Source of the DNA: Bog-473 sp963781955
Lineage (GTDB): Bacteria > Actinomycetota > Acidimicrobiia > Acidimicrobiales > RAAP-2
Direction: 5' to 3'
Length of the DNA: 64,000 nucleotides
Assembly: GCA_963781955.1 (NCBI GenBank)
Contig: CAWAHU010000003.1
Coordinates: 744,001 to 808,000, forward strand
The translations under genes and the position numbers were made by a program. A model generated the notes under the pieces. That model had not been told where the DNA came from. It did not search any database and saw only the letters and a program-made list of their open reading frames with translations. Below are positions 16,567 through 25,798 of this stretch, piece after piece (positions within the stretch are counted from its first letter, which is position 1; each line of letters begins with the position of its first letter).

Positions 16567-18534
16567 ATGAGCGATGCCGCCGCCCGGCAACCGGACTGTG
16601 AGGCGACGGTGCCCGGCGGCCCCGTCTTCATCACCGAGATCTGCGACGATCCGGTGCTCAACCGGCCCTACGTCGACGCACGAGAACGCGTCACGACGAC
16701 CGACCCCGCCACCGGCGTCACGGTGCGGTCCACCTACGTCCATGGGGGCTTCGAGGGCACCGGGGCCAGGTTCGCTTTCTACTTCCCCGACGCCGATTCG
16801 TACCGGGGCCGCTTCTTCCAGTCCACCTATCCCACGGTGTCCCAGGAGGAAGCCTCCCCCGGGACGATCGCCTTCGCGGTCTCGAACGGGGCCTACGTCG
16901 TGTCGAGCAACAACGCCGGTGGCGTGCCCGCCGGCGGCGAGCTCGCGCCGTACCGGGCCAACGCGGCGGCGGCCAAGTACTCGAGGACCGTGGCGGAGCA
17001 GCTCTACGGCACCACCGACCGCCCGCGCGGGTACATCTACGGCGCCAGCGGGGGGGCGTACCAGACGCTCGGGGCGCTCGAGAACACCAGCGGCACCTGG
17101 GACGGCGGGGTGCCCATGGTGCCCGGGGTCCCCAACGCCATCCCGAGCTTCCAGGCGGTGGGGCTCCTGGCGTTGCGCGTGCTGGGCGATCGGCTGCACG
17201 AGATCGCGGACGCCATGGCGCCGGGGGGGAGTGGCGATCCCTACGCCGGATTGACGGATGCGCAGCAGGAGGTGCTGCGTGAGGTCACCCGCTTGGGATT
17301 CCCGCTGCGGGGCTGGTGGCAACACGCCACCCTCGACGGCGGCTCCTACTTCACGGTGCAGATCCCGGTCCGCCTGATCGACCCCGTCTACGTGGACGAC
17401 TTCTGGTCGGCACCGGGCTACGAGGGAAGGGACGGCGCGCTGGCGGCCGAGCGGATCCGGCACGCCACCACCGTCACCGACGTCGGCCCGGGCGGTCTGG
17501 TCCTCTCCGATGTGCCGGCGGGCGACCTGCGCGGCGCGGACGTCGTGGTGACCACCGGGGCGGCATCGGGCCAGACGCTCTCCGTGGTCGGCGTCTCGGG
17601 CAACGCAGTCAAGGTGGACGCCAACCCGGGCGTCGGCGTCGGCGACGACGTGACGCTCGACAACTCGTGGTCGCTCGCGCTGCAGCACTACCAGCGCCAC
17701 CAGGTCCCCGGTCCGGACCTCTCCGGGTGGAACCAGTACCGCGATGCCGGGGGTGGGCCGCGGTTCCCGCAGCGCCCAGTCCTCGTCGGGCCGATCCTGG
17801 CGGCGAGCACTGCGGGGGCGGTGAACACCGGACGGTTCCACGGGAAGATGATCATGTTGGCGTCGACGATGGACGTCGAGGCCTATCCGTGGTCGGCCGA
17901 CTGGTACCGCCGGCAGGCGCAGGCCGCGCTCGGACCGGACCTCGACCACCACTTCCGCCTCTGGTTCATGGACAATGCCGACCACCACCCGGATGGACCC
18001 GCCGCCATGCGCAATGCGGCGGCGGACCACCACGTGGTCAGCTATTCCGGCGAGCTCCAGCAGGCGCTCCTCGACCTGGACGCCTGGGTGGTCGCCGGGG
18101 CGGAACCGCCGGCCGGCACCGGCTACCTGATCGATGCCGACAACCAGGTACACCTGCCGGCCACTGCAGCGCGACGTGCCGGCGTCCAGCCCGTCGTCGC
18201 CCTCTCGGCGGAGACTGAGGATGCGGAGGCGGGGGGCCGGCTCGAGATACCTGCGGGCACGACGGTGACCCTGCGCATCGACGCCGAGGTGCCACCCGGT
18301 GCCGGCACGATCACCGCGGTCGAGTGGGACCCCCAGGGAACCGGTGACTACGTCGCCGCTTCGGACGCCGACACCGGGCCGCACGTGACCCAGCATCTGG
18401 ACCACACGTTCGCCACGGCGGGGACCTACTTCCCCGCCGTCCGCGTCACCTCGCAGCGGGACGGGGGTGCCGGCACCCCCTACGGAAGGGTGCAGAACCT
18501 GGCCCGCGTCCGCGTGGTCGTGTCGCCAGCCTGA
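16567..18534 (+). CDS. Tannase/feruloyl-esterase-like alpha/beta hydrolase with C-terminal PKD-like domain
   Basis: A 655-residue protein. A GASGG nucleophile elbow (GYIYGASGGAYQTLG, about 160-174) and a late DNADHH region fit an alpha/beta hydrolase of the tannase/feruloyl esterase kind. The last about 100 residues (after RAGVQPVVALSAE) form a beta-rich PKD-like module with a FATAGTYFPAVRVTS strand. Such modules are usually extracellular, yet no signal peptide is visible at this ATG or in the frame upstream. Diverges from the mycofactocin SDR operon. Substrate unknown; the esterase assignment is by resemblance. Confidence 0.6.
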   Translation: MSDAAARQPDCEATVPGGPVFITEICDDPVLNRPYVDARERVTTTDPATGVTVRSTYVHGGFEGTGARFAFYFPDADSYRGRFFQSTYPTVSQEEASPGTIAFAVSNGAYVVSSNNAGGVPAGGELAPYRANAAAAKYSRTVAEQLYGTTDRPRGYIYGASGGAYQTLGALENTSGTWDGGVPMVPGVPNAIPSFQAVGLLALRVLGDRLHEIADAMAPGGSGDPYAGLTDAQQEVLREVTRLGFPLRGWWQHATLDGGSYFTVQIPVRLIDPVYVDDFWSAPGYEGRDGALAAERIRHATTVTDVGPGGLVLSDVPAGDLRGADVVVTTGAASGQTLSVVGVSGNAVKVDANPGVGVGDDVTLDNSWSLALQHYQRHQVPGPDLSGWNQYRDAGGGPRFPQRPVLVGPILAASTAGAVNTGRFHGKMIMLASTMDVEAYPWSADWYRRQAQAALGPDLDHHFRLWFMDNADHHPDGPAAMRNAAADHHVVSYSGELQQALLDLDAWVVAGAEPPAGTGYLIDADNQVHLPATAARRAGVQPVVALSAETEDAEAGGRLEIPAGTTVTLRIDAEVPPGAGTITAVEWDPQGTGDYVAASDADTGPHVTQHLDHTFATAGTYFPAVRVTSQRDGGAGTPYGRVQNLARVRVVVSPA

Positions 18535-18552
18535 CGGACGCAGCGCCCCGGA

Positions 18553-20202
18553 TCAGACCCAGGGGACGAGCGATGAGGCGAAGTGCGCCCAGCGGCGCGC
18601 CGACCACACGCCCCGTTGGGCTCCCAGGCGGGTGCGGTAGTCGCCCCACCCCACCCCAGGGGTGGGAGACCACGCACGCTCGGCGACACCGGGGAGACGA
18701 GGAAGCAACATGAACTCGAGCTCCGCCGGATCCGCCACGGTCTCCGCCCACATGGCCGCCTCGATGCCGGCGACGGAGGGCGCGGCCTCGACGTCGAGCG
18801 CCGTGGCGGGATCCCACGCGAACGCCTGCTCGGTGGTGGCCCGCGAGTAGACGGTGAAGCCGAGCCTCTGGCGCAGCTCCTCTTGGCCGGCGTCGATGGA
18901 CCGCTCGGCATAGGGGCGGTCGAGGTACACGCTGGCCGCCGGCGAGAGGATCACCTTGGCTCCCCGGGTCATCGCTCCCCGTAGGTCCTCCTGCCCCCGT
19001 GCGAAGTGATCCCTGATGGCAGCGAGGATGTCGGAGGGGATGACGAGGCCATCGGGAAGCGCGACGTCTCCGCTGCCTTCAGGGTCCCGCCCGGCCAGGC
19101 GATCCTGCAGGGCGGGGTCGAACGCCATCCAGTGTTGGAGGAGTTCGCCACCCCCGTCGCTGCACCGAGCGGCGTCCTGCCAGCAGACCGGCGTCTTCCC
19201 GAGGGAGCGGGCGACCCCCATCGCCTCCCGCACGAAACGGTCGTAGGCCGCAGGAACCATGCCGAAGGCCTCGTCCCCGCCGATGTGGAGGAAGGGTCCG
19301 GGGGTCGCCGCCGCGACCGTGCCCAGCACCTCGCCGACGAAGCGCTCCACGCCTGGGGTGTCCGGGTGGAGCTGGGTGGGCGGGTTGTCCGGGGTGCCAG
19401 GGGTGCGTTGCGTGGAGTTCCCTGGAGCGAGCCACGGATACGCGGCCAGGGCTGCCGCGCTGTGACCCGGCATGTCGATCTCGGGTACGACGGTCACGTA
19501 CCTCGCCGCGGCGTACTCGACGATGTCGGCGTAGTCGGTCAGCGTGTAGTACCCGCCCGGGCGACCTCCGAGCGCGCTCCTTCCGCCGAGCTCGGCCAGG
19601 AGCGGGTAGCCGGGTATCTCGAATCTCCAGCCCTGGTCGTCGGTGAGGTGGAGGTGCAACACGTTGAACTTGTAGAGGCTCAGGATGTCGATGACCCGCT
19701 TTACCTCGGTGACGTCGAAGAAGGTCCGCACCACGTCGAGGGAGAGCCCCCGCCAGGCGAACCGGGGGCCGTCGAAGATCCCGACGGCGTGCGCCGGCGG
19801 TGCCGCGATCAGCTGCCGCAGGGTCGTGAGGCCCCGGAAGATCCCCTCGGGCGCCCGAGCCGCGATCGAGATCTCGTCGCACGCCGCCCGCAATTCGTAG
19901 CGTGCGCCGCCTGCATCAGCACCACCCGGGTCGACGCCCGAGGCCACCGGGACCCCTGGCGCAGCGTCGGGTCGTAGGGCCAGCGTCAAGGGCACGGCGG
20001 GACCACGGCGACGAGCCTGAGCGCCGTCGGCCACCACGTCGGCCTCGAAGCGCTCGAACATCGGCACGAGCTCCGGGACGCCCGCGACGAGCCGCACGCC
20101 CCGGGTGACCTCGGGTGCAGGACCTTCGAGCCGAACCACCTCTGCCGGAAGCGGAAGCAACGCCATCGCTGCGCCATCTTGTCCGATCGGGCCGGCGGGC
20201 AT
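18553..20202 (-). CDS. Beta-N-acetylhexosaminidase (GH20)
   Basis: A 549-residue protein. An N-terminal GH20b-like domain (about 13-145) is followed by a TIM barrel with HLHLTDDQGWR (183-193) and the catalytic pair Asp310-Glu311 in HIGGDEAFG (306-314). It uses substrate-assisted catalysis to remove GlcNAc or GalNAc from glycans. No signal peptide is visible, which suggests cytoplasmic action on imported oligosaccharides. The start could also be the Met at 20166. It diverges from the GH38 gene across about 80 bp, so the two glycosidases may be regulated together. Confidence 0.92.
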   Translation of the reverse strand: MPAGPIGQDGAAMALLPLPAEVVRLEGPAPEVTRGVRLVAGVPELVPMFERFEADVVADGAQARRRGPAVPLTLALRPDAAPGVPVASGVDPGGADAGGARYELRAACDEISIAARAPEGIFRGLTTLRQLIAAPPAHAVGIFDGPRFAWRGLSLDVVRTFFDVTEVKRVIDILSLYKFNVLHLHLTDDQGWRFEIPGYPLLAELGGRSALGGRPGGYYTLTDYADIVEYAAARYVTVVPEIDMPGHSAAALAAYPWLAPGNSTQRTPGTPDNPPTQLHPDTPGVERFVGEVLGTVAAATPGPFLHIGGDEAFGMVPAAYDRFVREAMGVARSLGKTPVCWQDAARCSDGGGELLQHWMAFDPALQDRLAGRDPEGSGDVALPDGLVIPSDILAAIRDHFARGQEDLRGAMTRGAKVILSPAASVYLDRPYAERSIDAGQEELRQRLGFTVYSRATTEQAFAWDPATALDVEAAPSVAGIEAAMWAETVADPAELEFMLLPRLPGVAERAWSPTPGVGWGDYRTRLGAQRGVWSARRWAHFASSLVPWV

Positions 20203-20282
20203 CGTCGCCGGGCACCCGAGGACGCCAGGTATCGACCACCCGGCCGGTGGAGGACTGGCGCGCCACGGACCGGGATCGCAGG

Positions 20283-22889
20283 ATGTGGGCCGTGACCACC
20301 TCGGTCCTCCTCGTCTCGCACACCCACTGGGACCGCGAGTGGTACCGGACCTTCGAGGCGTTCCGGGCCCATCTCGTCGACACCGTCGACAAGGTCCTCG
20401 ACCAGCTCGACGAAGACCCGGGGTGGAGCTTCCTCCTCGACGGCCAGTCCATCGTGGTCGAGGACTACCTGGCCGTCAGGCCCGGCGAGCACGACCGCCT
20501 GGTGGCGGCGGTCTCCTCGGGCCGCCTCGGCATCGGCCCGTGGTACGTGCAACCCGACTCGCTCCTGCCCACGGGTGAGGCCCACGTGCGCAACCTGCTC
20601 GAGGGCCGGCGCGTGGCGACCTCGTTCGGGGGGTGCTCGCAGGTCGCCTACTGCCCCGACTCCTTCGGACACCCGGCTCAGTTCCCCCAGCTCTTCGCCG
20701 GCTTCGGCCTCGGCCCGTTCGTGTATTGGAGGGGCAACGGCAACGAGATCGACCGGCTCGGTGCCGTCTACCGGTGGGAGGCACCCGACGGAAGCGGGGT
20801 CCTCGCCTACTGCCTCCTCCGTGGGTACTTCTCGGCCGCAGGGCTCCCCGACGATCCCGGCCGGGCTGCGGACGCCCTCTCGGGGATCGTCGAGGGCTTC
20901 GGGCCGGTGGAGCGGGCCCCGATCGTCTGCATGAACGGCGTCGACCACATGTACCCCCAATCCCAGACGGCCGCCGCCGCCGCGCTCCTCGCCGAGCGGA
21001 CCGGCGTCGAAGTCCGGCGCGGGCTCCTCGACGAGTTGCGGTCACGCGCAGATCCCGATGACCGGCGGGCGTACACCGGCGAACTGCTCGGAGGACGCCT
21101 GGCCAACCTGCTGCCGGGCGTCTGGTCGTCGCGCCTCGGGCTCAAGCTGGCCGACCGCCGGGCCGAGCGCGCCCTGGTCGGATGGGCCGAGCCGTGGGCC
21201 GCGCTCGGACACGCCCTCGGGCTGGCCGACGAGACACCGTCGCTCGTCGCCGCCCGCCGGGCCCTGCTCGCCAACGAGGCCCACGACTCGATCGGCGGAT
21301 GCTCGCAGGACGAGGTCCACCGCCAGATGGCAGGGCGCTACGCCACGGCCACCGAACTGGCCGACCAGACCACCGCCCGCGTGCTCGAGCGACTGGCCGG
21401 CCGCACGCCCGACCGCCACGTGGCCTGGGGAACCGACCTGGACCTGGCCGTGTTCAACCCCTCACCGGTGGCCCGTACCGACGTCGTGCGAGTGGCACTC
21501 GACGGCTTCCCGCTGTACCGCATCACGTACAACGACGTCGACGTCCACCCGCTCGCCCTCGCGGCCGGGAGCGTGACCGGCTACGAGGTCGACGGCGGGC
21601 CGGCGCGCCTCGTGCCATCCGACGAGCCCGGACGGGTCCGCGTGGTGGAGGATCTGCTCGCCCTCGACGTCGAGTTCGTGGCCGAGGACGTCCCGGCCTT
21701 CGGGTGGCGCCGATTCCGCCTCACCCCCTCGGACGCCCACGACGACGTGGTCGACGGCGGCCGTTGCGTCGACGACGGGGCCGGGTTCCGCGTGAGCGCG
21801 GCCGACGACGGCACGCTCACGCTCGAGGACGGCCATCGCCGGGTGGAGGGTCTCTGCGCGCTCGAGGACCGGGGCGACCGGGGCGACACCTACGACTACG
21901 ACCCCGTCGAGGCCGACCCCGGATTCGAACTCCGCTCCGTGCGGATCGAACGGCACCGGCACGCGTCGGGGATCGGCCGGCTCGTCGTGACCCGCGTGGT
22001 GACAGTGCCGGCCGGGCTCGAGCCGTCGCGCGCCGCCCGCACGCAGGAACGGGTCGAGTGCACGGTGCGAGTCGAGGCCCGGCTCGCTCCCGGGACCGGC
22101 CGGGTGGACCTGCACGTGGTGGTGGAGAACCCGGCCCGCGACCACCGGCTCCGGCTGCTCTTCCCGACCGACGCCCGGGTCGAGCAGTTCCACGCCGCCG
22201 CCACCTTCGACGCCGCCGTGCGCACCACCGAGCGGCCCGTGGCAGACGACTGGTGGCACCCGCCGGCCGAGACCTTCCCCCACCAAGGGTGGATCGAAGC
22301 CAACGGGTTGGTCGTCGGAGCCCCCGGCCTGCCAGAAGCGGAGGTCACCCCGGAGGGCACGATCGCCGTCACGCTCCTGCGTGCGGTCGGCTGGCTGAGC
22401 CACATCGAAGTCGGGCGCCGGCCCATTCCGGCGGGCCCCACCCTGGTCACCCCGGAGGCCCAGTGCCCCGACGGGATCACCGCCGACCTCAGCCTCCGCC
22501 TGGTCCCGTCGGGTGCAGCCGACGTCGGCACGGTGGCCGCCGGTTCAGCAGCCGACGAGCTCGGCCTGCGTGCCGTCGCCGCGGGCGTGGAGGGCTCGGC
22601 GCCCCTGCCCCCCGGCGTCCCACTCCTCCGCTTGAAGCCGGCCTCGCTCGTGTGCTCCGCCTTGAAGCCAGCCGAGGACGGGGACGGGTTCGTGATCCGA
22701 GTCCTTAACCCGACCGGGGAGGTGTCAGACGCCGAGCTCGACCTCGGGGTGGCCGTCGAGTCGGCCGAGTCGGTGCGCCTCGACGAGTCGCCCGACCGCC
22801 TGGCACTGTTCGTCCGGGACTCCCACCTTGCGCTCCCGGTGGGGCCTCACTCGCTCCGATCCGTGAGGATCCGGACCAGGCTCGGGTGA
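20283..22889 (+). CDS. Alpha-mannosidase / mannosyl hydrolase (GH38)
   Basis: An 868-residue protein. HTHWDREW at 13-20 gives the zinc His and Asp ligands. CPDSFGH (124-130) holds the nucleophile Asp126, and ANEAHDSIGGC holds the later zinc His. The length and the PDSFGH form resemble bacterial MngB-type enzymes rather than the long eukaryotic type. No signal peptide, so cytoplasmic. The start is the ATG at 20283; a GTG nine bases later is an alternative, and the longer open frame upstream overlaps the GH20 gene and is a shadow. Probable role with GH20: breakdown of mannose- and GlcNAc-containing glycans. Confidence 0.9.
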   Translation: MWAVTTSVLLVSHTHWDREWYRTFEAFRAHLVDTVDKVLDQLDEDPGWSFLLDGQSIVVEDYLAVRPGEHDRLVAAVSSGRLGIGPWYVQPDSLLPTGEAHVRNLLEGRRVATSFGGCSQVAYCPDSFGHPAQFPQLFAGFGLGPFVYWRGNGNEIDRLGAVYRWEAPDGSGVLAYCLLRGYFSAAGLPDDPGRAADALSGIVEGFGPVERAPIVCMNGVDHMYPQSQTAAAAALLAERTGVEVRRGLLDELRSRADPDDRRAYTGELLGGRLANLLPGVWSSRLGLKLADRRAERALVGWAEPWAALGHALGLADETPSLVAARRALLANEAHDSIGGCSQDEVHRQMAGRYATATELADQTTARVLERLAGRTPDRHVAWGTDLDLAVFNPSPVARTDVVRVALDGFPLYRITYNDVDVHPLALAAGSVTGYEVDGGPARLVPSDEPGRVRVVEDLLALDVEFVAEDVPAFGWRRFRLTPSDAHDDVVDGGRCVDDGAGFRVSAADDGTLTLEDGHRRVEGLCALEDRGDRGDTYDYDPVEADPGFELRSVRIERHRHASGIGRLVVTRVVTVPAGLEPSRAARTQERVECTVRVEARLAPGTGRVDLHVVVENPARDHRLRLLFPTDARVEQFHAAATFDAAVRTTERPVADDWWHPPAETFPHQGWIEANGLVVGAPGLPEAEVTPEGTIAVTLLRAVGWLSHIEVGRRPIPAGPTLVTPEAQCPDGITADLSLRLVPSGAADVGTVAAGSAADELGLRAVAAGVEGSAPLPPGVPLLRLKPASLVCSALKPAEDGDGFVIRVLNPTGEVSDAELDLGVAVESAESVRLDESPDRLALFVRDSHLALPVGPHSLRSVRIRTRLG

Positions 22890-22978
22890 AGCGCCGGGTG
22901 CCAGCGGCGGGCGGCGGACCTCGGACGGATCTTCGTATGGTGTGACTGCGAAGTACACGGCGAGCCCGAGGAGCCGAC

Positions 22979-23494
22979 ATGCCGACCCAGTCCACGTCAT
23001 CCCAAGGGTCCGGCCCGACCCCGATCGAGCGGTGCCTCGGCTCCTGGCACTCGGTCATCGCGGGCGACCACGCCGCGCTGGCCCCGCTCATCACCGACGA
23101 CGCTGTCTTCCACTCCCCCATCGTCTTCACGCCACAGCGGGGCAAGGACCTCGTCTTGCTGTACCTCACCGGCGCGACGATGACGTTCGGGGGCGACGAG
23201 GGGCACGGCACGGCGACGGGGACCCGGGCAGCGACGACGATCACCGATCCGGACGGACGGCCGTGGGACGGCCGGTTCCGGTACGTGCGCGAGCTGCTCG
23301 GCACCCACGACGCGGTCCTCGAGTTCGAGACCACGATGAAGGGCACGTACATCAACGGCGTCGACATGATCCGCTGCAACGACGACGGCCGCATCGTCGA
23401 CTTCAAGGTGATGATCCGACCGCTCCAAGCCGTGAACACCGTCCATGAACGGATGGGCGCAGCCCTCGAGGCCCTGAAGGGCAAAGAGCGGTGA
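22979..23494 (+). CDS. NTF2-like (SnoaL) protein
   Basis: A 171-residue protein with the NTF2-like pattern: CLGSWHSVIAGDHAALAPLITDDAVFHSP followed by a curved sheet ending in IVDFKVMIRPLQAV and a terminal helix. The stop overlaps the aminotransferase start (GTGA), so the two proteins are made together. It may present or shield the aminotransferase substrate. Function unknown. Confidence 0.75.
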   Translation: MPTQSTSSQGSGPTPIERCLGSWHSVIAGDHAALAPLITDDAVFHSPIVFTPQRGKDLVLLYLTGATMTFGGDEGHGTATGTRAATTITDPDGRPWDGRFRYVRELLGTHDAVLEFETTMKGTYINGVDMIRCNDDGRIVDFKVMIRPLQAVNTVHERMGAALEALKGKER

Positions 23495-24870
23495 ACGTCC
23501 GGGGGCCCGACATGGACCGACGTCGACTGACCGAGCTGGTGGCCGCCGAGACAGCAGTGCACCACGAGCGCAATCCCGGCTCGCTCCGGCGCTTCTCCGA
23601 GGCCCGCCACTTGCTCACCGGCGTCCCCATGACCTGGATGACCAAGTGGTCCGGCGGCTTCCCTCTCAGCCTGGCTGGAGCCCGCGGGGCCCGGGTGACC
23701 GACGTCGACGGCCACGAGTACGCGGACTTCGCCCTGGGCGACACCGGGGCCATGGCCGGCCACTCCCCCGCGCCCGTGGTCGAGGCGGTGCAGCGCCGGA
23801 TCGGCGAGCTGGGCGGGCTGACCGCCATGCTGCCCAGTGAGGACGCGGAGTGGGTGGCCGCCGAGCTGAGCCGCCGCTTCGGCATGGCCAGCTGGTCCTT
23901 CGCCCTCACCGCCACCGACGCCAACCGCTGGGTGCTGCGGCTAGCCCGCCTGGTCACCGGTCGACCCAAGGTCCTGGTCTTCTCGTACTGCTACCACGGC
24001 AGCGTGGACGAGACCTTCGCCGTGGCCGGGCCGGACGGCGGCACACGGGCCCGCCCGGGGAACGTGGCGCCGGCAGTCGATCCTTCGCTGACGACCGTGG
24101 CCGTGGAGTTCAACGACCTCGACGCCGTAGCCCGAGCCTTGGCCACCGGAGACGTGGCCTGCGTCCTGACCGAGCCGGCCATGACGAACATCGGCATCGT
24201 CACGCCGGAGCCCGGCTTCCACGACGGGCTCCGCCAGCTCTGCGACGAGACGGGCACGCTGCTCGTCATCGACGAGACGCACACCATCTCGGCGGGGCCG
24301 GGCGGTTGCACGGCCGCCTGGGGGCTGCGTCCCGACGTGGTCACCCTGGGCAAGGCCATCGCCGGGGGCATCCCCATCGGTGCCTACGGGCTCTCCGAGG
24401 AGACGGCGGGACGGGTGCTCGCCCGGGTCCGCGACGAAGGTGCCGACATCGTCGACGTGGGCGGCGTGGGCGGCACCCTGGCCGGCAACGCCCTGTGCAT
24501 GGCGGCCGCCCGGGCCACCCTCGAACACGTGCTGACCGAAGAGGCCTTCTCCCGGATGGACACGCTGTGCACACGGCTCGGCGCGCGCTCGCAGGCCACG
24601 ATCGCGGCTGCCGGCCTCCCCTGGTCGATCAGCCGCGTGGGGGCGCGCTCGGAGATCCGCTTTGCCTCGCCGGCGCCGGTCACGGGTACCGCCTCGGCGG
24701 CGGCAGAGGACGCCGACCTGGACGCCTGGCTCCATCTCTCGATGTCGAACCGGGACGTGCTGATCACGCCCTTCCACAACATGGTCCTGATGTGCCCGGC
24801 CACCACCGAGGCCGACGTCGACCTCCACGGCGAGGTCTTCGACGCGGCCGTCGCCGCCCTGGTGGTCTGA
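23491..24870 (+). CDS. Class III aminotransferase, glutamate-1-semialdehyde aminomutase-like
   Basis: A 459-residue PLP enzyme of fold type I. The pyridoxal Lys is Lys288 in TLGKAIAGG, IDETH holds the Asp that binds the pyridine nitrogen, and YCYHGS is the cofactor phosphate region. It resembles glutamate-1-semialdehyde 2,1-aminomutase, but the pairing with an NTF2-like protein and the absence of heme genes suggest another amino compound. GTG start overlapping the upstream stop. Confidence 0.85.
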   Translation: MNVRGPDMDRRRLTELVAAETAVHHERNPGSLRRFSEARHLLTGVPMTWMTKWSGGFPLSLAGARGARVTDVDGHEYADFALGDTGAMAGHSPAPVVEAVQRRIGELGGLTAMLPSEDAEWVAAELSRRFGMASWSFALTATDANRWVLRLARLVTGRPKVLVFSYCYHGSVDETFAVAGPDGGTRARPGNVAPAVDPSLTTVAVEFNDLDAVARALATGDVACVLTEPAMTNIGIVTPEPGFHDGLRQLCDETGTLLVIDETHTISAGPGGCTAAWGLRPDVVTLGKAIAGGIPIGAYGLSEETAGRVLARVRDEGADIVDVGGVGGTLAGNALCMAAARATLEHVLTEEAFSRMDTLCTRLGARSQATIAAAGLPWSISRVGARSEIRFASPAPVTGTASAAAEDADLDAWLHLSMSNRDVLITPFHNMVLMCPATTEADVDLHGEVFDAAVAALVV

Positions 24871-24894
24871 CGCGCCATCCGCATGCGGCGGCGC

Positions 24895-25770
24895 CTACGG
24901 GTGCGCCCGGACCCAGGTGGCGATGTCCCGGGCCATGGCCGCCGGGTCCTCCAACGGCCCAAAGTGGCCAAGGCGAGGCCGCTCGATCAGCGTGCCCCGC
25001 GGGAGAGCTGCCGCCGTCGCCGGCGCGAAGGCCCCGGGCCCAATCCCGTCCGGACGCCCGGCCACCACGGCCACCGGCACCTCGAGTGCCCCAACGGTCT
25101 CCCACGCGCCACTGGTCGCGGCTTGACGAAACACCTCGGCTTCGGTGGTGGGCCGGCACCGCAATGCGACCGAGCCGTCCGCAGTGGGTGCGAAGCCACC
25201 ATCGACGTAGGCCCTCAGGGCATCGGGGTGCAACTGGTCGAGTGGCGCCTTCGATCCATAGTTCTCATAGGCCTGATCCAGCGAATCGAAGCGGTCGCGA
25301 CGCCGGGCCGCCCCATCTGACATGGGGTTCTCACCATCGGGAAGCGGCCAGCCCTCGGTGGGGACGATGACCGGCTCGTAGAGCCAGAGCGACCGAAAGG
25401 CATCGGGTCGTCGTCCCGCAGCCAGCACCAGGGCCGCACCTCCCATGGAGTGGCCGATGCCGTGACGTGGTCCGGCCGGGAAGCGATCGCCGGCGAGGAC
25501 GGCCAGGACGTCCTCGGCCATTCCCGACCACGCCACACCCGCCCCGGGCGGGAGCTCGGACACGCCGTGGCCCCGCAGATCGAGCGCGACGCAGCGGAAC
25601 TGATCGTTCAGGAACGACGCGACCGGCTCCCAGACCCGTCCGTGAAACCCGGTGGCGTGGGAGAAGAGCAGCACCGGAACCTCAGTGCTGCCGCTCGGTC
25701 CGCCCAGATCATGGAGGGCGATCCGCACGCCGTCGCTGGAGTCGATGATCAAGTGCCCACGGCCTGCCAT
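24895..25770 (-). CDS. Alpha/beta hydrolase
   Basis: A 291-residue protein. Oxyanion strand FSHATGFHG, nucleophile elbow GHSMGG (Ser about 108), a late Asp in VVAGRPDG and the catalytic His in RLGHFGP complete the triad. A soluble esterase, lactonase or C-C hydrolase; substrate unknown. Same direction as, and 28 bp downstream of, the serine hydrolase gene, so probably one transcript. Confidence 0.88.
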   Translation of the reverse strand: MAGRGHLIIDSSDGVRIALHDLGGPSGSTEVPVLLFSHATGFHGRVWEPVASFLNDQFRCVALDLRGHGVSELPPGAGVAWSGMAEDVLAVLAGDRFPAGPRHGIGHSMGGAALVLAAGRRPDAFRSLWLYEPVIVPTEGWPLPDGENPMSDGAARRRDRFDSLDQAYENYGSKAPLDQLHPDALRAYVDGGFAPTADGSVALRCRPTTEAEVFRQAATSGAWETVGALEVPVAVVAGRPDGIGPGAFAPATAAALPRGTLIERPRLGHFGPLEDPAAMARDIATWVRAHP

Positions 25771-25798
25771 GGCGGGCGGAAGGTTATCCGGACTGTGG

